This document shows, piece by piece, positions 48,449 through 61,006 of a stretch of DNA of 64,000 bases. The translations under genes were made by a program, and so were the position numbers. The stretch spans positions 11,656,001-11,720,000 of the forward strand of contig CM057136.1 of NCBI GenBank assembly GCA_029964075.1, written 5' to 3'. A model generated the notes under the pieces. It saw only the letters and a list, made by a program, of their open reading frames with translations. It ran no database searches and had not been told where the DNA came from. Each line of letters starts with the position of its first letter. Position 1 is the stretch's first letter. The stretch comes from Patiria pectinifera. Its lineage: Eukaryota > Echinodermata > Asteroidea > Valvatida > Asterinidae.

Positions 48449-50660
48449 TTAAAAATTTTACAAGCAGCACTTCCTTCACAGCGATAAAACGTGTGATTGT
48501 AGGGGTGGGGGAAGGTTGGAGCGATGTTAGAGCATGAAATTAATAAGTGTTGTGCCCATTAAGAGCGCCGGGTAGATCTGAAGGTGTACCAGAGTGCCTA
48601 AAACACCCCAGGCTACATTTAGCATTACATTTAAGTGGCAGCACTAACACATGCATGTACTGCAAACATCCCAGATGTTTGAGTGCGCTGTCTAGCTTGA
48701 TGGACGGAAAAAGTTTTGGATTTGCGTACACTGAACTTTAACAACTCAGGAGTTTGATATGGACTCCAGATACATCGCACTGCAATGTTTCTTTTATTGA
48801 ACTTGTCAGCCTTCTTGGGATCATTGATTTAGAACAATCCGTAGGATGTAAGGCCAATCACAGGTTACCCAAACCATCTTGTGCCAACACCTGGGTGGTG
48901 AGAGGCAAGTACTAAGTACATGTCACGTGGTAGGCATGCAACTTTCCTTGGATTCGCTGATTTCCTCATTTTTTAACATCTCGTGAATGCCATTAAAAAT
49001 TAAAAAAACACTGTACAAAGTTTGTGTGGTTTGGAATTTCCTCAGTTTTTCTAAATTCCCGAATTGCATGCCTGATGTACAGGAGTAAAGAAGTTTTCCA
49101 AAGGACACAGAGCATGGCCAGCAGCTGGATTCAAACCACAGGGCCAATTGAGTTAATGGAAGAACTGTACACATACATTTTCTAAGCTCAGGAAATATTT
49201 GCCAAGCGAAAAAAAAAGTTTCCACTTTTGTGTCACTTTTGCCACGAACAATGTACATATAGATGCATCACAACCTGTGAAAGGTGGGTCAAAACTGTTA
49301 CCTAATAGCGTCAAAACTATGTTGTTTAGTGCGTCACTCTGACGTAGGGGGTGTGTACACGATTCCACAAAAGGATGACCCACATTGGACAATGGCACAC
49401 CATTCCAGGTGGTCGTAGGGTACGTCATACAATTGATAAGTGTATTAGAATATGACATCGATGTGCAATGAACCAACAGTGAAAGGCTCGCAAGTTGTGC
49501 TGATCATGCATACATGTATTTGTACATTCACTGGCTGTTCTGCGGGCTTTCAAATCAAAATGGATGAGCTTGACCTGAAGCCATTGTGGTTGCCTGTCAT
49601 CGTACTAATTGCAAGGCTTCTTGATGCATAAAGTGGTCGTTATCGGCCACAGGGGAGATATGATGAGCCACATCCATCATACTATACAGTGGGCAATACA
49701 TGTACAATGTATGAACTGACCATGCTGGCAACCACAAACTGCACTGGTGGTAACAATTCTTCGTAAAATATACCTGCAGTCGCTCATGCAATTTTAATAC
49801 CGGTACCTGTACTGTTTTTATGCAAGACCAAATTCCACAGAGCTGTACTGTTATGCAGAAAAGACAGCTTGGCTGAAACACTACTTGCTGTACACTGTAT
49901 TGGCTTATTTATTATTATTTTTTGGGGGGGAGGAGGGGGGGGGGGGGTTGCGCCATGGGTCCCCTTGCCTAAAGCTTGTGACCCTCCACCTTGTACTACC
50001 TGTTCAGAATTGTAAGAGAAGAACAAATCTTTGAGTTGTTTGGACGTATTTGACCAAACCCCGTAAAAGAGTCCTTAATTTGGCAAGTTGGAGTAGGCCT
50101 CACCTACATGCATGTAACGGTACTTGGTTTTGTTGCCAAACTAAGACCCAGCAATGTATGGAACACCTCCACCCACCCACCCACCCACCCCCCCATTATG
50201 CCTCTGGTTTATCGATAGTATGTAGGTCTGAATATATGCCTGTTTGCGTACGCATATTTTAAGCCTTCACCTGATCTATAGAGGAGGCAAGCCAATTTAC
50301 GGACTCTTGCAGAGTTCCCCAGGAAAACATCAAGAAAATGGATTGCATAGGACCTACTGGCCCATTTCACCTGCTCGCTGTTTTTTTTTTAGCCAGAATG
50401 CCATGGATTTTAAGATCAGATGTTATTTCCACACATTGTACATGTGATCCTCGCACTTGTGATCCGAACTTAAAAAGATGACCAGAATCGTATTCCGTTT
50501 TGGAGTCAGTGAAGTGAAATACAATCATGACGTGGGCACAAGTGGAGCAGCGAGTGTTCAAGTATATGTTCTTCTCAGTGTAAGAATGAGAAGTCTAGCT
50601 GTATGTACTTTCACCCGTGAATGTGCAAGTTAATTTTCAGCACATGTACCTACTTTTCAG
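48449..50660. other. intronic, no gene recognised
   Basis: Contains a G-rich tract at 49924-49947 (G7-A-GG-A-G13 order), a potential quadruplex, and a CCCA/CCAC microsatellite at about 50168-50196. Frames are short. Confidence 0.45.
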
Positions 50661-50772
50661 TGGAAAAGTAAGGTAGCACTTTAAATGACTAACTAGACTG
50701 AAAATGCGCACACTTATGCTTATGCACACTTTCACTCTAGTTAGTCATTTAAAGTACTACCTTACTTTTCCA
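50661..50772. mobile_element. 112-bp perfect-type hairpin (miniature foldback)
   Basis: Arm 50662-50697 begins GGAAAAGTAAGGTAGCACTT; arm 50736-50771 is its reverse complement with a single C/T difference in 36 positions. The loop is 38 nt. It could be a very short foldback element or a transcribed hairpin; nothing distinguishes these from sequence alone. Confidence 0.85.
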
Positions 50773-53700
50773 TTTGATTCAGCATGACTATATTAAACAC
50801 GGCTGCCCAACACTACATGTATGTTTCAGTGTTGGTTTAAAGATATTTTATGGAATTTCGGCCAATTGTGTTCTACTTTTACTTTTGAGTAAAATTTTCT
50901 GACCAGTTTACAGCTTCAAGTACATTTTCATAACCACTAAACAACATGTAGGTACAACATTTGTACAATGTATGTATTGATTAATGACACTGCAAACTGT
51001 TTCACAAGAACATGTGGACCTCTTGAGCAGGGTTGTTTGTCACTTACATGTAGATCTTAAAGACCAGCACTATTGTAGAGGCTTGCAACCCTTCAAAGTT
51101 TAAGCAGATTGTAATTAATGGGTCTCCAATGTCAAAATAGTAGGCTTTGCTCTCCATCCACAAGTTGTGCACCCAACAATGTGCCTTAGTCTTCAACAAT
51201 ATGAAGTTGGTGAAGAAATTGGAAGAAGAACTCCAATAATGAAAAGAAATTATGCAAATAAATATTCCGTATTTTTTTTTTAGCCCTATAAAAAAACTAC
51301 AATAAATAAAAACACAAGGCTTTAAAACCTTATATTCTTATGTTGATGTTGCTCATCAAAAATCCTCTCTCAATGTTGTCCTTGCACAGTATATTCCTGC
51401 CTGCATGCTCCTGCTGTTTACACGCTATTCAGCAGGGGCCCCATTTACGGACTCCCCAAAGTTTTAGCAAACCGCGATAACCTCTAAATAAAAAAAAAAC
51501 TGCCTCGCGACGGCAGGGTTTGCGGTATAATTTAATCGCCTGCATTCTTGAACCGATAAATTGGCCACGGATCATGGAGTAATTGCGGTCTGCCGGTTTA
51601 TTTGAATTAATGAGCTCGGTGCACTTTAGAAGTGGAATGTTTGATGTAAATGTATACGGAAACATTGTCCTCCCCCCATTCAGAAGAATCTACATGTATA
51701 CATTTAAAACTCTTTGCATAAAGCGAGGCAACGTATTGGCTTGAAATGACACTCGCTGGAGACGAGCCGATACATCAATTCGATATTAATTGCACATACA
51801 TTGTTTTAATTTGGACTAATTAAGGCAATGAATTCTGTCTCCTCATTTAAATAGAATTGTTCCGCGCAACTTACTTGTGCAAATATTTGAGAGAATTTTA
51901 AACAGCTTCAATTTTGCGTTGTAATTGGAATGGAAACAGATTGTCCAAACATGCATTGTTTGATGGCAGAGCTTGTGCCTCACTTCATTGATTCTTTTAT
52001 TCGTGTCTTCTGATTGGATACTGTATGTACTTAAGTGACCTTTGCTAAAAATTGTCTTATTACGGATGTTTTATGTACCAAATATCCATGACTTACATTT
52101 TCATCTTGTTAATTGATTGCGTGAAAAATTGCAGATTGCGCAAAAACTGGCAGATTGTGCATCCAGTCATACATGTATTTGTCCCCTTAGACCCCTGTAG
52201 ATTTATACAGACCTCTTTACATCTGTACATCTAGATCTGTATTTATCCTGAGCTAAAAAATCATTAAACTTGATGACATGGACTGTTGGAATTACCAAAC
52301 TGGCTCATTACTTGCAGACTTTCATCTCCGAGACGGTTCGGGGACAATAATCATCTGTGTGTAATACAGTAATCCCGTTCATCCGACCCACGACAATGAG
52401 ATACCCTCTCGTTGTCCAGACGGACTGAATTAATGTGTCATGCGAGCTGGCTCCGGCAACTCGGCTGTGCAATCGACCAAACAATGCTCTTTCCATTTGG
52501 AGCAATCTACACCTCGTGACTTTGTGTGACCTGAAATAGATTTCTACAAATCCAGGGTCTTCTGGCTCTGAATAGCTATGATGACAATCCAGCTTTGCAT
52601 TATTTTTGTCTGTAAAGAATGAATGTCTGAAGAGTGTAATTCTAGAGCAAGTTGAACATTTGAAAGCTTTCTTTTGGGTTGTCTTTTTTCTTCTTCCTTT
52701 TTTTTTTTTTTTTTTTTGCTGCTACTGGGAGGCCTGATTCGGTGACCTTTTCCCAGCCAAAACAAAATCTACAAATTTGTGTCATGAAACAAAAATGTGT
52801 GTATTTAACTGTCCTTTCCAAAGATGGAAATTTAAATCAACATAATTAAGATTTAAATCAAATCAAATCAAATACAAAAATAATATGCCAGTTAAAGTGA
52901 CAACATTCCTACATGTACATACTGTTATTTCACAGAGTGAAGCAGAAGACATGAACCATGTAGATATGTATCAATATTTGTCATAACATGATGTATCACG
53001 TGTAAAACATCTAAATATAACAAAGTACAATGTAGTTTTTAATTAGGCTCATGCAAGTAAATACTTTGTGTCTAAAAATCCTGGTGTATATTGAAAATCT
53101 CAACTTGCATGGTTGAGAGATACACTACATTAATTCTTATGTACATGTATGGTACATGAAAGGGACTGATTTTGCCTTCATATTTTGCGATTTTGTAGGT
53201 TTTGCCACTTTAATTTTAAGCACTTCAAACAACTCCGTGCTTTCTGAGAGGTTTGGAGTAGAAATAACCTCCTGGACACAACATTCTTTAATTTTGCCTG
53301 TTCGATCGATGAAAGCCGCATGAACCTTCACGGTCAATTGACATTTTTGGAGGCACAGCGTAACACAAAGACTGTAGTTGCCTGCCCGTCTGTCATTACA
53401 ACTAAATACAGGTACTTTTTTCAAATCCTCACTTTAAATTTTGAGTAATAGCCAGGGATGCGGGTGATTACATCCACCGTGCATACTGAAGCTTGCCGCT
53501 TACCCCACCGTGTTGTCACAAGTAAAATAGCACCGTGATAATCACCCCCACTCTCCCCGCAATTTCACCCCAGGAATGCCGACCAATCAATACCGTTCAG
53601 ATTGTTGTCAGGACAATCCCCTCCCGCCATAATGCCGGTATAGATCCCACTGCCGACAAACACAACGGCCCAAGTGAGCCTTCCAGAACCCAGGGGCTCC

Positions 53701-54884
53701 CCCTCCCGTCGCATTCCCATGCCAACAATTTTCAAAATGTAACACTCTGAGGAAACACAGAGTATTACAAATCTCCATCTAATTTAGCGTCGGGCTTGTT
53801 AGTAGCCCTTGGCTGGGGGGCTTGGAGAGATAACTCATCAGGTCGCTGTATTTTCTTTCCATTTTTCTCGGCGTGATGTGTTTCTTATCCATCGTCGTTT
53901 GCCGGAGGTGGTAAGATTGAAAGCAGAAACCATCTGCGCGGGATTTACAGATGGAGAAGGAAGCCTGAAATATCCAACAAGAAATGAGAAATATTTCCCC
54001 TAAGCAGGGAAAAAGGCATTATAGTATGTTGTGTAAATGTAATGCCTCTTCTACTTGTTACATGTTTGTCCATGCTAAATGTAGGGTTCTTTTGTACATG
54101 TGTGTAAACCTTTTAATGTGTATTTCCTTCACTTCGTATTCAGTTCCAGTAATGACCAACTAAAAGCTGCAGCATTCTCGACACGTACCGGGTACGTATA
54201 CATGTACATGGGCGTACATGTACGTAAACATGTATGAAATTGAAAGCTGCTGTTTGGGGGGTCAAGAAATAAACATGTACTATTGATTAGGAGGTGCTTA
54301 TGACTGAAAATTTCACTTTCAGATTACTGAATTAGTCCAACCTACATGTATAAAATGTATGGCTGTGTTTTGTTCAAATCAAATAATAGTCTTTCTTCAA
54401 AGTTCAATTGCTAGCAGAAGAAATATTGATATAAGGTGTGTACAGTTCATGTAAATAACTGTGTGCACTTGCAGTTTCACACACCTTCCAACGTTTCTGC
54501 TGTTTCACTTTTAAGTTGCAATCACTTCATTACAATTGCATTTGGTCAAATATATTTTCAGACCTCAGGGACCAATTTCAGGGTTGCTGATGAGCACAGA
54601 GATTTTCTAAACACAAGATATCGCCATGTCAGTGCAACAAGGTCATAACTCAATTCTGCAACAAAGTCGCATCTCGCGTGAATACGCTCTGTGCCGCAAG
54701 GTCGCATCTCGCGTATCGCGACGTCCATTGACATTTGACATTGAAAACTCGCGTTTCACGTTCATGATGTCACACGCCATTTTGGGGGATATACTTGTTG
54801 CACGGACACGACGTTATGTTTTTGCTCAACAAACTTGAGGTAACCAGCCAGAATGTTTGTGATTTTAAGTGCTCGAAGATCCTT
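50773..54884. other. intronic, mostly without feature
   Basis: A 20-T tract at 52698-52717; a short AAATC microsatellite at about 52855-52872; a CpG-richer patch at 53530-53740. The minus-strand candidate frame at 53137-53424 is listed separately. Confidence 0.4.
53137..53424 (-). CDS. possible coding exon or pseudogene fragment, minus strand, unknown
   Basis: A 95-codon frame whose composition is protein-like: a run GKIKECCVQEVISTPNLSES, alternating hydrophobics in QLTVKVHAAFID, and no low complexity. A stop lies four codons upstream of the nominal start. The first codon is TTG rather than ATG, so any real exon would have to begin at a splice acceptor, such as the TTTAG or GACAG inside it. 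No donor is evident. I do not recognise the family. It lies inside the presumed PRKG intron on the opposite strand. Chance is a serious alternative. Confidence 0.2.
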   Translation of the reverse strand: MKKVPVFSCNDRRAGNYSLCVTLCLQKCQLTVKVHAAFIDRTGKIKECCVQEVISTPNLSESTELFEVLKIKVAKPTKSQNMKAKSVPFMYHTCT

Positions 54885-54945
54885 ATTAGTACTCGGCTGA
54901 TTTTGACTTAGCAAAAAGCCTCTGCTTAGCAGCTCCATTACATGT
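54885..54945 (-). mobile_element. fragment of the GGGCCC-ended MITE family
   Basis: Read on the minus strand it gives ATGGAGCTGCTAAGCAGAGG followed by a TTTTTGCTAAG word, matching the 5' part of the element at 44950. The outer GGGCCC end is missing. Confidence 0.45.
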
Positions 54946-57260
54946 GTAATTGGACTCTGCCAAAATTGTTTAATTTGCATTAATTTGATTGAGCAAGCTG
55001 GCAGAAATGTTTCCTCGTACAATATAGCTGAACACACTTTCGTTCCATTAACCCTTTCTGGGACACATTCCGTTGAATCCCTTTCCGCCACAAATCCTGT
55101 AAAAATTCATCACCTCGCGTCGCCGTGACACAAAATCATATTTTGTGGTTCACAGCCTCCCATCATCAAATGCTCGCTTGGGTCTCATAAACCCAGGTTG
55201 AAAGCATCTCTCGCCCATTCATCAGCCACTGGTAATAGAGATATCCACTAACGCAACATCTAAACTAACCGAATTACGGCCCATGCCAAATTGAGTTAAG
55301 GCTTCCAATGCCGGAGATTTTTGTGCAGGGCGGTGACACCCTGCGCCCTATCCATCAGTACGCCTAATTGAGTTTGGCAGTCTCATGGTATCAATTTACT
55401 GATAAGTTAAAAAAATAAACTGTGGACATGTTTCAGCCACCTCGTGGTTTCATTTTCTATCCCCCCTCCATTCAAGTTATTCTGCTAGGGTGAGAATCAT
55501 AGAGAAATGAAACGAACTGTTTACATACAGAAGGCCTTATTGAAATGCCTATGGATGTGTTGAGAGAAACTTGCCAAGAACAAAGACATGCATCTTTAGT
55601 TTGGACATATTTTCTATATTATTAATGTATTTTTAAATATTATGGGCCCGATTTGTTTGCAATTGAAGTTTTTCAAACAGTGTTTCCACTCTTCGCTAAA
55701 TTCAAGTGTCAACAGAAAATGTGAAACTTAAATTCTCAAATATAATTGCTTTTGAGCCAGTATATGGCTAGGAAAACTTTATTCCAATGCTGGTTTGTAA
55801 TTTTGTTGTGTCATACTTTGAGGAAGTGTGAAGAAGGTTCTGCTACTGCATATTTTCCTGTTTTGCTTGCGAGGGCACATCTTAGAGTTTAACTTAAGTC
55901 CTGACGTCAGAGAGCTATAAACAGACGAGTTCCCTGACAGACAGTCCCAATATCGATCTAAATTAAAGTGCAGTTCAAATTCCATCGGCAAGGGCTACAT
56001 CTACATGCGCGCCTATGAGACAGCACGGGTGCAATTAATTAAAAACCTTTCAGTCATTCTCCGATGCATGTCTCTCATTCCCCCTCCCTCGCTCTTGCTT
56101 CTGCCACTATCTTACATACGACGTCATCTCCTTTATTTTTAGGTACACGTAGTGTTGCTTTGTTGCTTATTTTTTTGCATTGAGAAAAGCACTGAAGACA
56201 AGTGGGGCAGGTAGAGATAGTGAATGAAAATAATACTTTTCTTGAAATTGCCGGAAAAAGTACACGTGGATTAAGATGCAATCGGAGAGAGAGAGAGTAA
56301 ATTTATGCAGAATCAGCTCAGGGGAAATTATGGTATATTGCAGGATTTTTCCTCACGTACTGGTAGTACGTGTCAACGTCATTCCCCATTTGCTGTTGTG
56401 ACCAGGGACCGTTTCATTCCAATTAGCGCGTTGTGGCAGCGCATGATGAATCAACCTGGATCTCCCGAGTCCCTTCTTATTTTTGTCTCAGACAAAAAGA
56501 CTCCAGAGTCTTTCCCTTCTTAATTTTGTCTCAGACTTGCTTTTGCTGTTTTTCTCTTGCCAGTTCCTTCTGTAGCGCAATGTGTTTATTCTGTACAACC
56601 CCAGGGGATGCCATTCCTGTTTGCATAGGATGTATATATACATGCGCGCATCTTGAATGTCCCTAATTGTTTGTCGGCCATCGAGATTGGTTTCTTGCTG
56701 GCTGATGCGCTCTGTCTTTCACACACAGTCTCAGCAAAAAGACAGAGATGGAGAAAATTGCGGTGTGGCCTCTCGTCTCTCGGACTTAAGTAGTGAATGG
56801 GTGCCTAGTTTGGGGCCAGACTGTCTTCTTGGCACGTGTGGGTGAAAACAAGTAGCCCTGGAGGAAGCATATGTGTCTGCCACAACCAGTCTGTCAACCC
56901 TTACATGAACATGTACTTTTGTCGCTGCACGTTCGCTTCTCCTTTTTTCGTCTGCCTATGTGCCATGCTGTCTGTCCATGCTTTGGCTCATTTTCTGCCT
57001 TTAAAAGATACAATCTGAAAACAGACTTGGACTAGCCTTTTGGTGAAACCTGCAGAATTATGTGTCTTTTTTTTTTTTAAAAGATATTTACGGAAGATGC
57101 CTAACTACTGCAAGAGATTAACTGTAGAGCTCTTTGTGTCATACCTTTACATGAACTGTTTTCGTCAGACAGTAAATCCATCTGTTAATGGCCCCGCGTA
57201 TCCCTAAAGTCCTGCCTTACATTAATTCATGATTTTGTGCTTACAGATATAGTGCAATGC
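54946..57260. other. intronic, no gene recognised
   Basis: Short frames only. A GAGAGAGAGAG microsatellite lies near 56285-56297. A near-duplicate phrase, CTTATTTTTGTCTCAGAC / CTTAATTTTGTCTCAGAC, lies at 56477 and 56518. Confidence 0.45.
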
Positions 57261-57264
57261 ACAG

Positions 57265-57697
57265 TCATTGCGCATTAACCCAGTAAGCACGGAACCCTTA
57301 GTTCAAGAATGTGGTAAAGAACACTAGTCAAATTCAGGATAATCTTGTAAAATCGTTAAGAGTTTGCCCACAGTAAAATGCACTATTTACACACGCTGCT
57401 TAGAATTGTATGGGTGGAAATGTGCTTGTATCTGTTAGAAGAGATAAACGTACATCAGTATAGTCGAAGCTCGTTAGTACAAACTCTGTTAATACAACAT
57501 TCTGGTTATAACAAACAAAGTCTTAGTCCCGACTGTGCATTTATGTGCACAATGAATGGGACTGATGTTCCTCTTAATACAAAATTCTGATATAACAAAC
57601 AATTTGGCTAGGTCAGAACAAGTTTGTATTAACGAGACTTGACTGTACATGTACATACATACTTTAAATTTTGCAAGCAGAGCCGTGAAATTGGGCC
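57265..57697. mobile_element. degraded GGGCCC-ended MITE split by a Tigger-like insertion
   Basis: AGTAAGCACGGAACCCTTAG near 57281 and GCAGAGCCGTGAAATTGGGC near 57677 match, in order, the interior and the end of the 46-kb copy. Between them sits the separate element at 57456-57645. The left end of the host is not recognisable. Confidence 0.5.
57456..57645. mobile_element. pogo/Tigger-like MITE, 190 bp
   Basis: The left end is CAGTATAGTCGAAGCTCGTT; the right end is AACGAGACTTGACTG. Both continue with AATACAA or its complement, then AACA. TA follows the right end. The CAGTYRAGYCTCGTTAATAC-type terminus and TA target are characteristic of the Tc1/mariner-pogo group. Non-coding. Confidence 0.75.
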
Positions 57698-57719
57698 CTT
57701 GTGTCCCTTCCAAAGGACA

Positions 57720-60700
57720 CTACCCTTTTCGACGATGATTAAGAGCGTCCCATACCCAAGAAACTCAATGCCTGCATTCAGTCTTCAGTGTACAAACATG
57801 GGCGATGCTTTATAGTGATCTTGCATTGAAGTGATGACCGCTGTCACCTTTACTGAAGTTCAATTTTGCCTGCCTTATTTGCGCCCTACTGGGCTTATTA
57901 GATTCAGTGTAATTGCCTCCTTACCTGAAACTGCCAGGAGCAAAATTTGGAACTCCTAGAGAAATTGGCTTGGGTTTTTATCGGTGTCTGTTATTCTTCT
58001 TTTAAATTTAAATCTTAGAGCATGCTAGCTACACAGTATGCACATGCACATTATATGCAGTGCATCAGTTAATTTTTGCCATTGTAGTTTTCATCTTTCT
58101 TTAATTTCTGGATTTCTGAACAGATACTTGTAGCTTAGCTTTTAACTACGTTTCAGTCGGCTCTTTTTTTTACCCCCAAGCGTTTTTAAATTCAAATTGT
58201 TTTTAAACAAATTGAAAATCAAACATTATAGGTCAGTTGTTATAGAAGTAACCCCTCTCAAAGAGTTTTTGAAACAAAAACTGTCCAAAACAGAAATCAC
58301 ATACACAAAATTTATATCCCAAAACAAAGTAACAAGTTACTTAATTGATTTGAACAACGTACATGTATAATGTATAACAGAAGTTGGCTACTGTTTTTGG
58401 TTCACAACCTCATTGAGCGGTTTTGACTAAACCATCACTAAAAAAAAATAGCGTTGGGCCAGTGGACTAGCTTTTATCATGAATGGAAGAATTATTTGCA
58501 CCAACAAAGCCAGCTTTTTGAGCATTCATGAGAACACTTCTCTAGAAAATTGCTGCATTGAAAATTTGTTCACTGAATGAGATTTGGCCTTGTGTGTGAA
58601 AAAAAATGGGTTTTTCCCACGATGTCGGTGTCTGTATTTTTTTTTCTGGTCACTAACATGCTTACAGTACAATGACAGAGTGAAAAGTGCAGGGGATGGC
58701 ACGTTTACAGTGACAATACATGTTACAACAATGACAGTACTGCTGAGTGGGACACTGCACATGCGCATCATTCCCCCGAAATGAGTTCCCCCTCTCCCTC
58801 CCCCCCCCCCAAAAAAAACCCCCCAAAATGTACAACATGTAGGAGAATCACATGTGGCCAAGTTGCAGTGCAATGCACTTCCGACGATAAAGATGCAAAT
58901 TGGCGTATTTTAGACAAGTACTATGGCCTTCATAAATATTATAAAACGTGCAAGTGTTGTTGATGCTGGACACAGACAGAAACCGAGCCCTGAAGCCTAA
59001 CAACAGAAGGTTGTGGTTCAGTTTTTCTTTAGAATTCAGAGGCCCTTAAAAGCAGTCCTCTTTTTACCCACACACCCAAGAGAATTGCGTGGCCTGCATT
59101 CTTGGCAGGGCAAGTTGCCTGCAGCCATGAAATCATCATCTCTCTAATGCTGAATAGTGTATGGATTTCATACATGTATAGACTGTACATTTAAGGCTTG
59201 CCATTATTTTTGTCAAAGGCAGTGTGCTGAAAAAAGTTGTATCATTTGGTCATGATGTCAACCAATGAAATCAGAAATGCCAGAAATGCATTCATGTACC
59301 GTACCCTTAAAAACTATTAGCAGTGATGAAAAATAAATATGTTCAACAAATTGCACAATTTCTTGTTATCATACATGTGTTTTTTTGTTATCATACATGT
59401 GTTTTTTTGGTCAGAATTCAATTAAAGGATTTGCTGACTTTGCTGGCAAAAGTAACAAAATGGTTTGCTGATCATTTGTAGAAATTTAGTTTTGCAAATT
59501 TAAAGCCTTAATTTCTTCGTCCTGATTCAGGGTTTGCTTAACAAATTCAGAATGTTCCAATTGAAATTCAGTATCAGTATTTAGAAGATCATGCAAAAGT
59601 CTCTGGTATGTAAAAGGGAAGATTATCTCAACAAAATCATTGGAATTCAGACGTCGACAAAGTTCATTGCCTAATCCCCTCCCTAGGGGCATCAGTCATA
59701 AAAAGCTCTTAATCCCACTCAGACTTAAGAATTTACATGTATAAATCGGCAAACATGTACAGTGCACATCGGAATGGGATTAATGTACATGAAAGCACCC
59801 GGTTGATTCGCAGACGGATCATGATTGTATTAACTTGATTCAAATTTCTCAGGACTAAATGCCACAGGGATTGACCATCATTTTTTTGTCCAACCTGCTG
59901 TAATCCCTATCCATCCTTTTAATTCCCCTAATGTACCATATAGACCATTATCATGTTTCAGCCATTTAAAGTCCCGACATTTGGGTTTCGCTTTTTTTGA
60001 CTGTATAGAATATTTCAACACAGAACATTTTAAGGTTTTTTGGTTTTATAGTAATTTGAGCTGGTATATTATGAAATTTGGGCTGTATAAAATGAGCACT
60101 CCTGGGTTGTGTTACACATAACCCGAACCTTCCCAAATCTTTCAAAATCCTTTTTGCAAAATGGAAGATTTTGCAGGATTGGAGTGATAAGGCAAAAATG
60201 TGAGGCTCGTTTTGCAGGAATGCACTGTGTCAAGGTCTTGGGCCTGACCTTGTGTTGTTTATGCTCAAAGATGATGAAATACATTTGTAAGTTTAATTTG
60301 ATGTCTGTCTCCTGAAACACTTTGGAGAGTTGTGAGTATTTTTCATTTAATTTTTTGAAGTGCCTGCAATCTTGACCCTCCCCAACAACTTTACAACTGT
60401 TTCCCCACTGCAATAACAACGTAAGCGAAGCCTTTTTAAGGAGGTAGCAGCCCTATTGTTTCCATTGGTTTTGCAGATGGATGATAGCCATACATTGTAC
60501 ATGTTGTACATGCCAAAGATTGATGCGTACAGTCTCTGTGAGGAAATTAATCAATAATTGGAAAGGAAATGACCGGGAAATCACTTTCCCATTTATACTT
60601 AATTGGTATATGCACACGGTGTACATGTATATTCCAAAAGAGCAGTAGGGCTGTGAATCCAAGACATTCATCTTGTGGAGTTAAATTTGTTGCTCACTTC

Positions 60701-61000
60701 AAATCTGTTTTTGTTTTACATGCAAGTATCTTGGAAGAAATTCTTAAATTGTAAGGTACATTAGTTGACACGGACATGTTTTTCATTGCGCATTTGACTG
60801 GATCCCACATATTTTCTTTTTTAACTTAAGTTTTGCTATACTCCATAATCCCATTCTTTATTTTGATTACTTAGCTTGACATCCAGTCGATCCAGATGAC
60901 TATAGACGTTACGTTGGTGAACATTTTGAAAGTACATTGTGCAAGATTGACTAACAAAAAATTCCAAAGAAAGTACCATTATAAAACTGAAACACTATAT
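57720..61000. other. intronic, no gene recognised
   Basis: Contains a C10-A8-C6 junction near 58800-58824 and a 23-bp direct duplication (TTGTTATCATACATGTG plus Ts) at about 59360-59407. The minus-strand frame at 59486-59692 is discussed under findings. The AATCC-word copy at 60.1 kb is listed separately. Confidence 0.45.
60105..60300 (+). mobile_element. AATCC-word repeat element, TGCAA subtype, truncated copy
   Basis: Starts AACCCGAACCTTCCCAAATC and contains TTGCAAAATGGAAGATTTTG, GGATTGGAG and GAATGCACTGTGTCAAGGTC in the same order as the 20.8- and 37.4-kb copies; similarity fades after about 60300. Confidence 0.7.
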
Positions 61001-61006
61001 AGTTCT

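Noticed and set aside
49110..49140. GGTTTGAATCC on the minus strand as a SINE promoter box
   Set aside because: Mismatch at a key B-box position, and no partner A box or tail seen.
52698..52717. Poly-T tract as the poly-A tail of a minus-strand retrocopy
   Set aside because: The adjoining minus-strand sequence shows no recognisable gene or retroelement 3' end.
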